Origin: Lysobacterales bacterium
GTDB lineage: Bacteria; Pseudomonadota; Gammaproteobacteria; Xanthomonadales; Xanthomonadaceae
DNA: 64,000 nucleotides
NCBI GenBank assembly: GCA_020442465.1
Contig: JAGRJY010000041.1
Span: 1 to 64,000 of the forward strand
Direction: 5' to 3'
The notes under the pieces are model-generated. The model saw nothing but the letters and a program-made list of their open reading frames with translations, was not told the origin of the DNA and did no database searches. Positions 9,257-17,770 of the stretch are shown here, piece by piece (position 1 is the first letter of the stretch; every line of letters begins with the position of its first letter). The position numbers were made by a program, and so were the translations under genes.

Positions 9257-9622
9257 TCAGCTATCGAGAAAGCTGACCAGTCGTTCAGTTGGCCGTCCGA
9301 TGACGGCCCGGGAGGCCGGGGCGCCGGCCTGGATCAGGATCGGCCGCTGGATCAAGGACGGGTGTGCAGCCATGGCGGCGATCAATGCGTCGTCGCCGAG
9401 TTCCTCGCGGGAAAGGCCGAGCGCGACGAATTCGGGTTCGCCGTCGCGCAGCAGGACGCGTGCCGAGCCCAGCATGTGCGCCACGGCTGCCAATTCGTCC
9501 GCGCTCGGGGGATCATCCAGATAGGTCCGGATGGCGGGTTCGATGCCGCGGTCCCGCAGCAGCTCGAGCGCCGCTCGGGACTTCGAGCACTTGGCGTTGT
9601 GCCAGAGGATGTAGGTGCTCAC
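9257..9622 (-). CDS. ArsC-family reductase (arsenate reductase-like, thioredoxin fold)
   Basis: A 121-residue protein of the ArsC/Spx-like thioredoxin-fold family. The N-terminal active-site loop reads HNAKCSKSR, with the single catalytic Cys, and the family's RPILI segment is present towards the end. True E. coli ArsC has HNPxCGTSRN, so this CSKSR form belongs to the YfgD-like branch, whose arsenate activity is uncertain. No other ars genes are nearby. It starts 77 bases downstream of tdh on the same strand and may be co-transcribed with it. Confidence 0.78.
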   Translation of the reverse strand: MSTYILWHNAKCSKSRAALELLRDRGIEPAIRTYLDDPPSADELAAVAHMLGSARVLLRDGEPEFVALGLSREELGDDALIAAMAAHPSLIQRPILIQAGAPASRAVIGRPTERLVSFLDS

Positions 9623-9699
9623 GCGCGCGCCTCAGTCGGTGGTGTGGCAGGGCGCGGCGGCGCCCCCGGATGCAGCCGGGCCGAGCTGCGTGCGCCCGA

Positions 9700-10722
9700 T
9701 CAGTTCCAGCTGCACACGACCTTGCCGCACTGGCCGGTTTCCATCAGGTCGAAACCGCGCTGGAAATCGTCGATGTGGATCTGGTGGGTGAGCACCTTCT
9801 GCAGCGGAAAGCCGGTCAGCACCATCTGCGTCATCTTGTACCAGGTCTCGTACATGCGGCGGCCGTAGATGCCGTGCAGGGTCAGCCCCTTGAAGATCAC
9901 CTTGTCCCAGTTGATGCCGGCGCCGTTGGGCAGAATGCCGAGCAGGGCGATCTTGCCGCCGTGGTACATGCAGTCGAGCATGTCGTTGAACGCGCCCGGA
10001 TGTCCTGACATTTCGAGGGCGACATCGAAGCCCTCCATGTGCAGGTCCTTCATCACATCCTTGAGCGACTGCTTGGCGACGTTGACCACGCGCGTCGCGC
10101 CCATGTCCGCCGCGAGCTTGAGTCGGTAGTCGTTGACATCGGTGACGACCACGTTGCGTGCGCCGACGTGCTTGCAAATGCCCGCTGCGATGATGCCGAT
10201 CGGCCCGGCGCCGGTGATGAGCACGTCCTCGCCGATCACGTCGAATTCCAGCGCACAGTGCGCCGCGTTGCCGTACGGATCGAAGAACGCCGCCAGCTCA
10301 CTCGGAATCTGGTCGGGAATGGGCCACAGGTTGGCGGCCGGCATCACCACGTACTCGGCGAACGCGCCGTGGCGATTGACGCCGATGCCGACGGTGTTTG
10401 GGCACAGGTGTTGCCGGCCTGCGCGACAGTTGCGGCAGTGTCCGCAGACGATGTGGCCCTCGGCCGACACGCGGTCGCCGATCTGGTAGCCGGTCACACC
10501 CGGGCCGGTCTCCATGATCCGGCCGACGAACTCGTGGCCGATGATGAGTCCGGGCTTGATGGTGCGCTGACTCCACTCGTCCCATTTGTAGATGTGCAGG
10601 TCGGTCCCGCAGATCGCGGTCTTCTCCAGCTTGATCAGCACCTCGTTCGGGCCGGGCGACGGCACCGGCACCTGCTCCATCCAGATGCCCTTGGCGGCTT
10701 CGCGTTTGACCAGGGCTTTCAT
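9700..10722 (-). CDS. tdh: L-threonine 3-dehydrogenase
   Basis: Zinc- and NAD-dependent alcohol dehydrogenase that oxidises threonine to 2-amino-3-oxobutanoate, the substrate of Kbl. The start at 10722 (MKALVK) gives 340 residues and places the catalytic zinc Cys at residue 38, as in E. coli Tdh; an ATG four codons upstream is also possible. The second zinc motif GHEF, the structural zinc set [15 protein letters not shown] and the NAD motif GAGPIG are all present. Neither start has a clear ribosome binding site. It is divergent from folC with about 170 bases between them, and kbl is three genes downstream on the same strand. Confidence 0.95.
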   Translation of the reverse strand: MKALVKREAAKGIWMEQVPVPSPGPNEVLIKLEKTAICGTDLHIYKWDEWSQRTIKPGLIIGHEFVGRIMETGPGVTGYQIGDRVSAEGHIVCGHCRNCRAGRQHLCPNTVGIGVNRHGAFAEYVVMPAANLWPIPDQIPSELAAFFDPYGNAAHCALEFDVIGEDVLITGAGPIGIIAAGICKHVGARNVVVTDVNDYRLKLAADMGATRVVNVAKQSLKDVMKDLHMEGFDVALEMSGHPGAFNDMLDCMYHGGKIALLGILPNGAGINWDKVIFKGLTLHGIYGRRMYETWYKMTQMVLTGFPLQKVLTHQIHIDDFQRGFDLMETGQCGKVVCSWN

Positions 10723-10891
10723 CGTCTGCGACATGGTGGTGGGCGCTGTGATGGGGGGCGCATAGTGTAGCGCCGGCGCATGAACGCGCCGCGAGCGAAG
10801 CCGCGGCCGTGACGGGTGTTCGATGGGCGCATGCGCATCGCGCCTCGCCTTGCGACAATGTGCTGCGTCACCCGGCAGCCAAACGACCGAC

Positions 10892-12175
10892 ATGCAGCCA
10901 CCTGGACCGAACAGCGCGCTGGCCGCCTGGCTGGACTACCAGACCCGAACACACCCGAAGTCGATCGAGCTCGGCCTCGAACGGGTCGGTTCGGTCTACC
11001 AACGACTGGGTGCGCCGCGGCCGGGAAAAAAAGTGATCGTGGTTGCCGGTACCAATGGAAAAGGCTCGACGGTCGCATTCATCGAATCCATCGCCCTGCA
11101 ACACGGCGTCAGCGTCGGCTGCTACACCTCGCCGCACCTGCTGCGCTACGAGGAACGGCTGCGTGTCGGAGGTGCGCTGCTGGATGCTGCGGACTGGGTG
11201 GCCGCCTTCGAGGTTGTCTCGGCGGCGCGCGGCGACACGCCCTTGACCTATTTCGAGTGGGGCACGCTCGCTGCGCTCTGGCTGTTGCAGCGGATCGCGC
11301 CGGACCTGGCCGTGCTCGAAGTCGGGCTGGGCGGGCGGCTGGATGCCGTCAACGTGGTCGACGCCGACGTCGCGGTGATCACTGCGGTCGACCTCGACCA
11401 TACGGCACTGCTTGGGCCCGATCGCGAAAGCATCGGCCGGGAGAAGGCGGGCGTGCTGCGCGCCCGAGGCAAGGCGGTGCTCGCCGAGCCCGAGCCGCCG
11501 GCCAGCGTCGTGGACACTGCGCAGAGTCTGGGATGTTCGGTACGTGCGCTGGGACTGCACTACCACATGCTCCGGCGCCCGGATGGCAGCTGGCAATGGA
11601 GTGACCGACACCACACCTTCGAGCTGCCGACGCCCGGATTGGCGTCGCCCTGCCAATGGATGAATGTGGCCGGTGCGGTGCAGGCGTTTGGCTGCCTGTT
11701 TCCCGTTGACCCGGCGAAGCTCTCCACAGCCGTGCGCGCCGTGCGTCTGCCCGGTCGCATGCAGCGCATCGAGCGAACGCAGACCTGGATGCTGGACGTC
11801 GCGCACAATCCGCACGCGATCGCGCCACTGCGCAGCTGGATCGAAGAGCACAGCGGAGGCCGGGGCCTGCATGCCGTGTTCGCGGCGCTCACCGACAAGG
11901 ATGTGGTCGGCATGCTGCGCCCCTTGATCGATCACGTGGCGCACTGGCATCTCGCCGGTCTGGTGGCGGACGGTGTCCGCGGCCGGAGCGCTGAAGAGCT
12001 GATGCAGGAATCGGGCGACCTGCTCCAGGGCCGTCCGGTCAGCCTTCACCGCGATGTCGCCGCGGCGGTGCGCAGTGTGGACGCCGCGGCAGGCGCAGGG
12101 GACCTGGTGCTGGTGTTCGGTTCGTTCTACACCGTGGCGGCGGCGCTGCAAACGCTGGAGGGCACGTCTGACTGA
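10892..12175 (+). CDS. folC: Bifunctional dihydrofolate synthase / folylpolyglutamate synthase
   Basis: Mur-ligase family enzyme that joins glutamate to dihydropteroate and to tetrahydrofolates with ATP. The 427 residues include the P-loop [11 protein letters not shown], the YTSPHL motif, the carbamylated-lysine region and LDVAHNPHA near the start of the C-terminal domain. The order folC, SPOR protein, cvpA, purF is the classical gammaproteobacterial one (folC-dedD-cvpA-purF in E. coli), without accD directly before. The ATG at 10892 gives an N-terminus aligned with FolC; the upstream open frame lacks family features. Confidence 0.95.
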   Translation: MQPPGPNSALAAWLDYQTRTHPKSIELGLERVGSVYQRLGAPRPGKKVIVVAGTNGKGSTVAFIESIALQHGVSVGCYTSPHLLRYEERLRVGGALLDAADWVAAFEVVSAARGDTPLTYFEWGTLAALWLLQRIAPDLAVLEVGLGGRLDAVNVVDADVAVITAVDLDHTALLGPDRESIGREKAGVLRARGKAVLAEPEPPASVVDTAQSLGCSVRALGLHYHMLRRPDGSWQWSDRHHTFELPTPGLASPCQWMNVAGAVQAFGCLFPVDPAKLSTAVRAVRLPGRMQRIERTQTWMLDVAHNPHAIAPLRSWIEEHSGGRGLHAVFAALTDKDVVGMLRPLIDHVAHWHLAGLVADGVRGRSAEELMQESGDLLQGRPVSLHRDVAAAVRSVDAAAGAGDLVLVFGSFYTVAAALQTLEGTSD

Positions 12176-12335
12176 ACCAGCCCGGCACCGCAGCGGGAAC
12201 TGCATCCGCTGGTGGCCTGGCCTGGCCTTGCCTCGCCGACGGCGGGAAGACTCCGCGTGCGTGACGCCGTCGCCGGACGGCAGCGTCCGGAGCGGACGAT
12301 GTGGCCGCCAGTCAGGATGCGAGGGTCGTCCCGAC

Positions 12336-12341
12336 TATAAT
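12336..12341 (+). promoter_or_regulatory. Candidate -10 element before the SPOR gene
   Basis: A perfect TATAAT hexamer in otherwise GC-rich sequence, 29 bases before the start at 12370. No good -35 box is visible 16-18 bases upstream, so the call is tentative. Confidence 0.4.
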
Positions 12342-12369
12342 GTCGCGACTCCGCAGACTCGGTCGGCCC

Positions 12370-13323
12370 ATGGATTACTCGCTCAAGCGTCGCCTCGTCG
12401 GTGCGGCGGTCCTCGTCGCGCTCGCCGTGCTGATCGTGCCGATGCTGGTGGATGGGCCCGGGCCGTCACAAACGCCGGCTGAGCGGATTCCGCTGGACAT
12501 CCCGCCCGCCGCCCAAGGTCCGCAGCAGACCCGCGACATTCCGCTCGATTTGCCGACCGTTTCGGCGCCCGCTGCTCAAACGCCGGCGCCGGCGGCCGAC
12601 AGCGCGGTGGTGGCGGTCGATGCCACGCCGCCTGCGGAAGATCGCCCGGGTGCCCCGGCCGCGCCGCCCGCCGAAGCCCCGCCACCTGAACAGGCAACTC
12701 CCCCGGCGGGCGCGGCGGCCAAGCCGCCGGCCCCCAGCGCCGCAGTGGCTCCGAAGCCCGCTCCGTCCGACAGGCCCGAGTCGGTCGCGGCAAAGCCTGC
12801 GCCGGCCACCCGTGGCCGGTTCGTGATCAATCTGGGCAGCTTCGCCGACGCTGCCAACGCGCAGTCTTTGAAATCACGCCTGGTCGCGATCGGCATGCCG
12901 GTGATCGAGGAATCCATCGACGTCGATGGCAAGCCTGCGCGACGACTGCGGGCAGGGCCGTTTGCCACCCGGGCGCACGCCGAGGCTGCGCTGGTCAAGA
13001 TCGGTGGCGCGGTGCCCGGCGAGAAGTTTGCCGTGATGGAGCTCGACGATGCCGCGCCGCTGGCGTCGTCCCAGCGCCCCGCGGTGTCGTCGGGGTTTGC
13101 TGTGCAGCTGGGTGCGCTCAAGGACGAACGCGAGGCGCTGGCTTTGCGCGATCGCGTCCGCGGCGCGGGCCTGCCGGCCTATGTCGAGAAGGCGCAGACG
13201 GACGCTGGCGTGCTGTGGCGCGTGCGGGCCGGCCCGGAGCTGGATCGAGCGCGGGCCGAATCGATGCGCGATCGGATCAAGAAGGCGCTGGGGCTCGACG
13301 GCATCGTGGTCAGTCATCCGTGA
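12370..13323 (+). CDS. SPOR-domain cell division protein, DedD-like, with two SPOR repeats
   Basis: A 317-residue inner-membrane protein with a short cytoplasmic N-terminus, one membrane helix (about residues 10-27) and a long Pro/Ala-rich periplasmic linker. Two SPOR-like units follow. The first runs from RFVINLGSFADAANAQSL to about VMEL and the second from FAVQLGALKDEREAL to the end. SPOR domains bind denuded septal peptidoglycan, and DedD helps E. coli divide. E. coli DedD has one SPOR domain, so the second unit is unusual but seen in some relatives. Its place between folC and cvpA supports the DedD assignment. Confidence 0.85.
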   Translation: MDYSLKRRLVGAAVLVALAVLIVPMLVDGPGPSQTPAERIPLDIPPAAQGPQQTRDIPLDLPTVSAPAAQTPAPAADSAVVAVDATPPAEDRPGAPAAPPAEAPPPEQATPPAGAAAKPPAPSAAVAPKPAPSDRPESVAAKPAPATRGRFVINLGSFADAANAQSLKSRLVAIGMPVIEESIDVDGKPARRLRAGPFATRAHAEAALVKIGGAVPGEKFAVMELDDAAPLASSQRPAVSSGFAVQLGALKDEREALALRDRVRGAGLPAYVEKAQTDAGVLWRVRAGPELDRARAESMRDRIKKALGLDGIVVSHP

Positions 13324-13371
13324 CCACGCGCGTGGCAGGGTCGGAGCGGGCCGGGATCGCGAGGTCGCGCC

Positions 13372-13926
13372 GTGGGTGCGCTTGATGTCGTGGTGCTCGG
13401 CGTGCTGCTGATTTCCGCAGCACTGGGCGCGTGGCGCGGATTGATTGTCGAGGTCATGGCGCTGCTGTCCTGGGCCGCAGCCTTCCTCTTTGCATACCAG
13501 TTCGGAGCTGGTTTGGCGCCGCGATTTGCAGCCTGGATCTCGTCGCCGACTGCGCAGCTGGTGGCCGGTCATGTGGCCGTGTTCGTGGGCGTGCTGGCGC
13601 TTGCCGGCCTGCTTACCTGGCTGCTGAGTCGCCTCGTTCGCGGCACCGGCCTGACCGGGACGGACCGCATGCTGGGTTTGGGCTTCGGCCTGGTGCGCGG
13701 CGTCGCGATCTGCGCCGCACTCACGCTTGCCGCCGGCCTCACCCCGCTCACCGCCGAGCCGTGGTGGCAGACGTCGCACACGGCCGCGCCGCTGGAACGC
13801 GTCGCGGTGTGGATGCGCGCCCAATTGCCCGATTCCCTCGCGTCTTCGATCCGTTTCGCCGGCGATGCCGCAGCGCTCACGCTGCCCGCGCCGGCACCTC
13901 CCCTCGAAGTGTCCCCCAACAGGTAA
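13372..13926 (+). CDS. cvpA: CvpA family membrane protein
   Basis: A 184-residue membrane protein with about four hydrophobic helices. The family start (LDVVVLGVLLISAALGAWRG) is intact and a MLGLGFGLVRG motif follows in the middle. CvpA is needed for colicin V export and for envelope stress and bile resistance in enterobacteria; its biochemical role is not settled. It starts with GTG, with GAGG seven bases upstream. It lies seven bases before purF, as in E. coli, and the two are surely co-transcribed. Confidence 0.92.
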   Translation: MGALDVVVLGVLLISAALGAWRGLIVEVMALLSWAAAFLFAYQFGAGLAPRFAAWISSPTAQLVAGHVAVFVGVLALAGLLTWLLSRLVRGTGLTGTDRMLGLGFGLVRGVAICAALTLAAGLTPLTAEPWWQTSHTAAPLERVAVWMRAQLPDSLASSIRFAGDAAALTLPAPAPPLEVSPNR

Positions 13927-13933
13927 AGCAGCC

Positions 13934-15400
13934 ATGTGCGGAATCATCGGAATCGTCGGTCGCAGCGAAGTCGCTGGCCCGCTCTACGACGGTCTCACCG
14001 TGCTGCAGCATCGCGGCCAGGACGCGGCGGGCATCGCCACCGCGCACGAAGGCCGCGTGCAGGTGTTCAAGGGCAATGGCCTGGTCAAGGACGTGTTCGA
14101 CGAGGCGGCGATGAAACTGCTCCGCGGCTCGATCGGCATTGGCCATTGCCGCTATCCCACCGCCGGCTCGGAGGGTTCCGACGAAGCGCAGCCGTTCTAC
14201 GTCAACTCGCCCTACGGCATCGCGGTGGCGCACAACGGGAATCTGATCAACACCGAAGCGCTGCGCCGCGAAGTGTTTGAGCAGGACCGGCGCAACATCA
14301 ACACCGAGTCCGATTCCGAGGTGCTGCTCAACATATTCGCGCACGAGCTGGACGACCAGCGGGTGCTCAGCGCCGAAGCGGTGATGCATGCGGTGGAGGG
14401 TGTGCACCGCCGCTGCAAGGGTGGCTACGCGGTCGTCGCCCTGGTGCTTGGCCTTGGGCTGGTGGCATTCCGTGATCCGAACGGCATTCGCCCGCTCGTG
14501 CTCGGGCGCCGCGAAACCGAGCGCGGCGTCGAACATGCGGTGGCGTCGGAATCGGTGGCGCTCGACATCCTCGGATTCACCCGCTTGCGCGATGTCGCCC
14601 CGGGCGAGGCGCTGGTGATCGACGTCGAAGGGCGCGTGCAGTCCCGGGTGCTCGGTGAGCCGGGCGCGCACCGGCCTTGCGCCTTCGAATACGTCTACTT
14701 CGCCCGCCCCGATTCGATGATGGACGAAGTCAACGTGCACAAGGCGCGCATGCGCATGGGCGTGGCACTGGGCGAGAAGATCCTGCGCCTGCGCCCGGAC
14801 CACGACATCGACACGGTGATCCCCATCCCCGATTCCTCGCGCGACGCCGCGCTCGAAGTCGCCAACATCATCGGCGTGAAGTACCGCGAGGGGTTCATCA
14901 AGAACCGCTATGTCGGGCGCACCTTCATCATGCCGGGCCAGGGTCAGCGGGCGAAGTCGGTGCGGCGCAAGCTCAATCCGATTCCGCTCGAGTTCAAGGG
15001 GAGGGTGGTGTTGCTGGTGGACGACTCGATCGTCCGTGGCACGACCTCGCAGCAGATCGTGCAGATGGCCCGCGAGGCGGGTGCGCGCAAGGTCTACCTG
15101 GCCTCGGCGGCGCCACCGGTGCGCTATCCCAATATCTACGGCATCGACATGCCCGCTGCGGAAGAGCTCGTTGCGCACGGCCGCAGCGAGGAGGAGATTC
15201 AGGGGGTGCTCGGCTGCGACTGGCTGATCTACCAGGATCTCTCCGATCTCGAAGGTGCCATCGCGGGGCCGAAGAAGCAGGGTATGCGCTTCGACACTTC
15301 CTGCTTCTCGGGCGAGTACGTTACCGGCACCGATGCCGACTATTTCGATCGGCTGAAGCAGGCGCGCTCCGACCAGGCCAAGCAGTTGCGCCGTGCCTGA
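13934..15400 (+). CDS. purF: Amidophosphoribosyltransferase
   Basis: First committed enzyme of purine synthesis: PRPP plus glutamine gives phosphoribosylamine. The 488 residues start MCGIIGIVG, so Cys2 becomes the N-terminal glutaminase nucleophile once Met is removed. The glutaminase half has GHCRYPTAG and the phosphoribosyltransferase half has the PRPP loop VLLVDDSIVRGTTS. The start is fixed by the need for Cys at position 2. The stop overlaps the GTG of the next gene by eight bases. No PurR-type operator was recognised upstream of cvpA. Confidence 0.96.
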   Translation: MCGIIGIVGRSEVAGPLYDGLTVLQHRGQDAAGIATAHEGRVQVFKGNGLVKDVFDEAAMKLLRGSIGIGHCRYPTAGSEGSDEAQPFYVNSPYGIAVAHNGNLINTEALRREVFEQDRRNINTESDSEVLLNIFAHELDDQRVLSAEAVMHAVEGVHRRCKGGYAVVALVLGLGLVAFRDPNGIRPLVLGRRETERGVEHAVASESVALDILGFTRLRDVAPGEALVIDVEGRVQSRVLGEPGAHRPCAFEYVYFARPDSMMDEVNVHKARMRMGVALGEKILRLRPDHDIDTVIPIPDSSRDAALEVANIIGVKYREGFIKNRYVGRTFIMPGQGQRAKSVRRKLNPIPLEFKGRVVLLVDDSIVRGTTSQQIVQMAREAGARKVYLASAAPPVRYPNIYGIDMPAAEELVAHGRSEEEIQGVLGCDWLIYQDLSDLEGAIAGPKKQGMRFDTSCFSGEYVTGTDADYFDRLKQARSDQAKQLRRA

Positions 15401-16205
15401 GCGCGAGAACCGAACTGAACTTCGCCGCGCGGCGCTTGCCTGCCTGCGCGAGCGAGACCCGGCAGACAAGTGCCGCGCTGCGATGGCGCTGCACACGCTG
15501 GTCGAGCGCGGCGACGTACAGGTGGAAGTCGGCGCCGAGCTCGAGTCCCTGGACGAGCCAGGGCGGCCCGACCGGCCCGTCCTCGTGTCCCCGCGCGAGC
15601 TCAAGCCGCGCGGTCTTGGCAGCGCAGCGGGCCGCGCCGCCCTGGTGCATGCGGTGGCGCACATCGAGTTCAACGCGATCAATCTTGCCTGCGACGCTGT
15701 GGTTCGTTTTGCCGGCATGCCTGAGTCGTTCTATCTGGACTGGGCCAGCGTGGCGGTCGACGAGGCGCGCCATTTCGCCATGCTCGCTGATCGCCTCGGG
15801 CAGATGGAGCAGGCCTACGGCGACATGCCCGCGCACGACGGCCTCTGGGACATGGCCCGGCGCACGGCGCACGATGTGTTGGTCCGCATGGCCCTGGTGC
15901 CGCGCGTGCTCGAAGCCCGCGGGCTGGACGTGACGCCGGACATGATCGCGAAGCTGCGTCACGCGGGCGATCTGGACACGGTGGCCTGCCTGGAGGTGAT
16001 CCTCGAGGAGGAGGTCCGGCACGTGGAGATTGGCAGCCGCTGGTTCGCCTGGGCCTGCGCGGCGCGCGGGCTGGAGCCCGAAACCACGTTTCTGGGCTTG
16101 GTCGAGACCCATGCGCGGGCCATCATTCGCCCTCCAATCAATGACTTGGCTCGATCCAGGGCGGGTTTCACGGCGCAGGAGATTGCCTGGCTGCGCACCT
16201 GCTGA
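15393..16205 (+). CDS. DUF455 family ferritin-like protein
   Basis: A 270-residue helical protein with two metal-ligand motifs of the ferritin-like four-helix bundle. HIEFNAINLA with VDEARHF gives the first half, and EVILEEEVRHVEIG the second ExxH pair. DUF455 proteins are related to the tRNA hydroxylase MiaE, but the true substrate is not known to me. Translation starts at GTG inside the end of purF, so it is translationally coupled to purine synthesis in this genome. No membrane or signal segment is present. Confidence 0.82.
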   Translation: MPERENRTELRRAALACLRERDPADKCRAAMALHTLVERGDVQVEVGAELESLDEPGRPDRPVLVSPRELKPRGLGSAAGRAALVHAVAHIEFNAINLACDAVVRFAGMPESFYLDWASVAVDEARHFAMLADRLGQMEQAYGDMPAHDGLWDMARRTAHDVLVRMALVPRVLEARGLDVTPDMIAKLRHAGDLDTVACLEVILEEEVRHVEIGSRWFAWACAARGLEPETTFLGLVETHARAIIRPPINDLARSRAGFTAQEIAWLRTC

Positions 16206-16390
16206 CCCGGTGGGGACCGGCTGGCTCGGGGTGCGCGGGAAGCGGCGGTGGGAAATTTGCGTGGCCGGGTGGGACGAATCCGACCCAAGCCACGTATAGT
16301 GTTGGGAGAACCCGGTCTGGCGGGCACCGTCGATGTGCCTCCGACCACCCCAATCCAACTCGATGCATGTCGCATGAAGGAGCAGAGCTG

Positions 16391-17239
16391 ATGAAACGCA
16401 ATTCGCGTACGTTGAAGGGACTGGCGCTTGGCGTCGCGGTATGTGCCATGGCCGGCACCGGCGTGGCCGAAGCCTGCTCGGTGGCAGCGTGGACGGCGGG
16501 GAACACCACGGCGGCCGCGGCCAACGCGGGCAGCCCGCCGACCTTTCGTCGCTACTACGGTCTGTGCGGCCTGACGGTTTCGGCGGCTTCGCCGGTGGTC
16601 GTCGGCGACAACAGCCCGGCTGGCGCGGCAGAAACCACCTACCGCAGCCGCTTCTATTTCTACACCGGCCTGACCGCGGGTTCGGCCGTGGTTTTCCGTG
16701 CTTCGGCGAGCGACGACAACGGCGGCGCTGAGGTGCTCTCGCTGAACTATTCGTCGACCGGTTCCCTGGCGTACTCCGTCGGTGGCTCGACGGTCGCGAC
16801 TGCGACCGGCCTCGCTGCCAACAAGTGGTATGCGGTGGAAATTTCCTATGTCGGTGGCGCCACGTACTCGATCAGCGTGCGCGGCAACCAGACCTACACC
16901 TTCTCGAACAATGGCGCGACCGCCTTCAACACCGGCATCGGTTCGCACACCCTGGGTATCGTGAGCAACACCGGTGCGGCCGGTTCGATCCAGTTCGACG
17001 AGTTCGAAGCGTCGCGCGCCACGACGGCCATCGGTTTCTATCCGCGCGGCAACGCGCGCGTCGACGGAACCGGCGCCATCGCCGACCAGAACTACGACAT
17101 TTTCGACTTCATCGACGCGGCGCGTGAGCTGCAGACGGCTGTGCTCGCTTCGGGCAACAGCGATGCCGACGAAGACGGCGACGTGGATGTGTTCGACATC
17201 ATTGCCATTGCCCGCCGCGTCCAGCTCGGCTCGTTCTAA
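16391..17239 (+). CDS. Exported protein with C-terminal dockerin-like calcium repeats
   Basis: A 282-residue protein with a signal peptide (MKRNSRTLKGLALGVAVCAM to about AEA). Residues 60-215 are rich in Ser, Thr, Gly and aromatic beta-strand patterns and resemble a lectin/LamG-like beta sandwich. The last 60 residues hold two related segments: NYDIFDFIDAARELQ and DVDVFDIIAIARRVQ. The second is preceded by a full DxDxDG loop (SDADEDG) with Asp at loop positions 1, 3, 5, 9 and 12, the calcium pattern of type I dockerins; the first keeps only the later acidic positions. AAGGAG lies nine bases before the ATG. The next two genes look cohesin-like, and all three precede one terminator. Confidence 0.6.
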   Translation: MKRNSRTLKGLALGVAVCAMAGTGVAEACSVAAWTAGNTTAAAANAGSPPTFRRYYGLCGLTVSAASPVVVGDNSPAGAAETTYRSRFYFYTGLTAGSAVVFRASASDDNGGAEVLSLNYSSTGSLAYSVGGSTVATATGLAANKWYAVEISYVGGATYSISVRGNQTYTFSNNGATAFNTGIGSHTLGIVSNTGAAGSIQFDEFEASRATTAIGFYPRGNARVDGTGAIADQNYDIFDFIDAARELQTAVLASGNSDADEDGDVDVFDIIAIARRVQLGSF

Positions 17240-17261
17240 ACCATTCAGGGAAGGCTAAATC

Positions 17262-17714
17262 ATGAAACTGACTAAATTTGCGGTTGCTTCGGCCCTGATG
17301 ATTCAGGCTTCTTTTGCATGGGCGGGCGGCGTTGAAGTGCTGGTCGGCCAGAGCCTGGGCAAGAAGGGCGGCGACACCTACACCCTCGACGTCCTCAGTG
17401 ACGGTCGCATGACGGCGTTCCAGTTCGACGTCGAGTTTCCGGGCGTGCCGACCAAGGCTATTGACCTGTCCAAGTGCGGCGGGGCCTCCACCAAGAAGTT
17501 CGGCGTGGACCTGACCTGCAACATGGTGGAAGGCAAAGTCCGTGTGGTGGGATTGAGCATGTCGTTGCAGACCCTGCCTGAAGGCTGGCACAATCTGGGC
17601 GCTATTCGGGTATCGAGCAAGCAGCAAGTCACTGCGCAGATCAGTGGCCTGCTTGCGGGCGATCCCGAGGGCCGGGCCATTTCGAGCGGCTCGAAAGTCG
17701 AAAGCATTGACTGA
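17262..17714 (+). CDS. Exported single-domain protein, cohesin-like fold suggested
   Basis: A 150-residue protein. The signal peptide ends at SFAWA, and almost all the rest is one beta-rich domain. Its order of features is that of cohesin-type modules: an opening strand with GQSLGKKGGDTY, a LDVLSDGRMTAFQFDVEFP stretch (the bulging-strand region of cohesins), a central CNMVEGKVRVVGLS strand, and a closing LPEGWHNLGAIRV. Two cysteines could form a disulfide. The ATG has GGAAGG eight bases upstream and follows the dockerin-like gene by 22 bases. The fold is inferred from pattern, not from a search. Other immunoglobulin-like folds remain possible. Confidence 0.5.
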   Translation: MKLTKFAVASALMIQASFAWAGGVEVLVGQSLGKKGGDTYTLDVLSDGRMTAFQFDVEFPGVPTKAIDLSKCGGASTKKFGVDLTCNMVEGKVRVVGLSMSLQTLPEGWHNLGAIRVSSKQQVTAQISGLLAGDPEGRAISSGSKVESID

Positions 17715-17770
17715 GTCCGTCTCGGTGTTCAGGCCGCGACCTAATTCTTGAATCGGGGAGTTCGATCCAG

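Noticed and set aside
9257..9622. Arsenic resistance locus
   Set aside because: The ArsC-like protein has the CSKSR loop of the YfgD-like branch and no arsR, arsB or acr3 gene is near.
16295..16300. TATAGT hexamer as a promoter for the dockerin-like gene
   Set aside because: No -35 hexamer at proper spacing; the hexamer alone is too weak to call.
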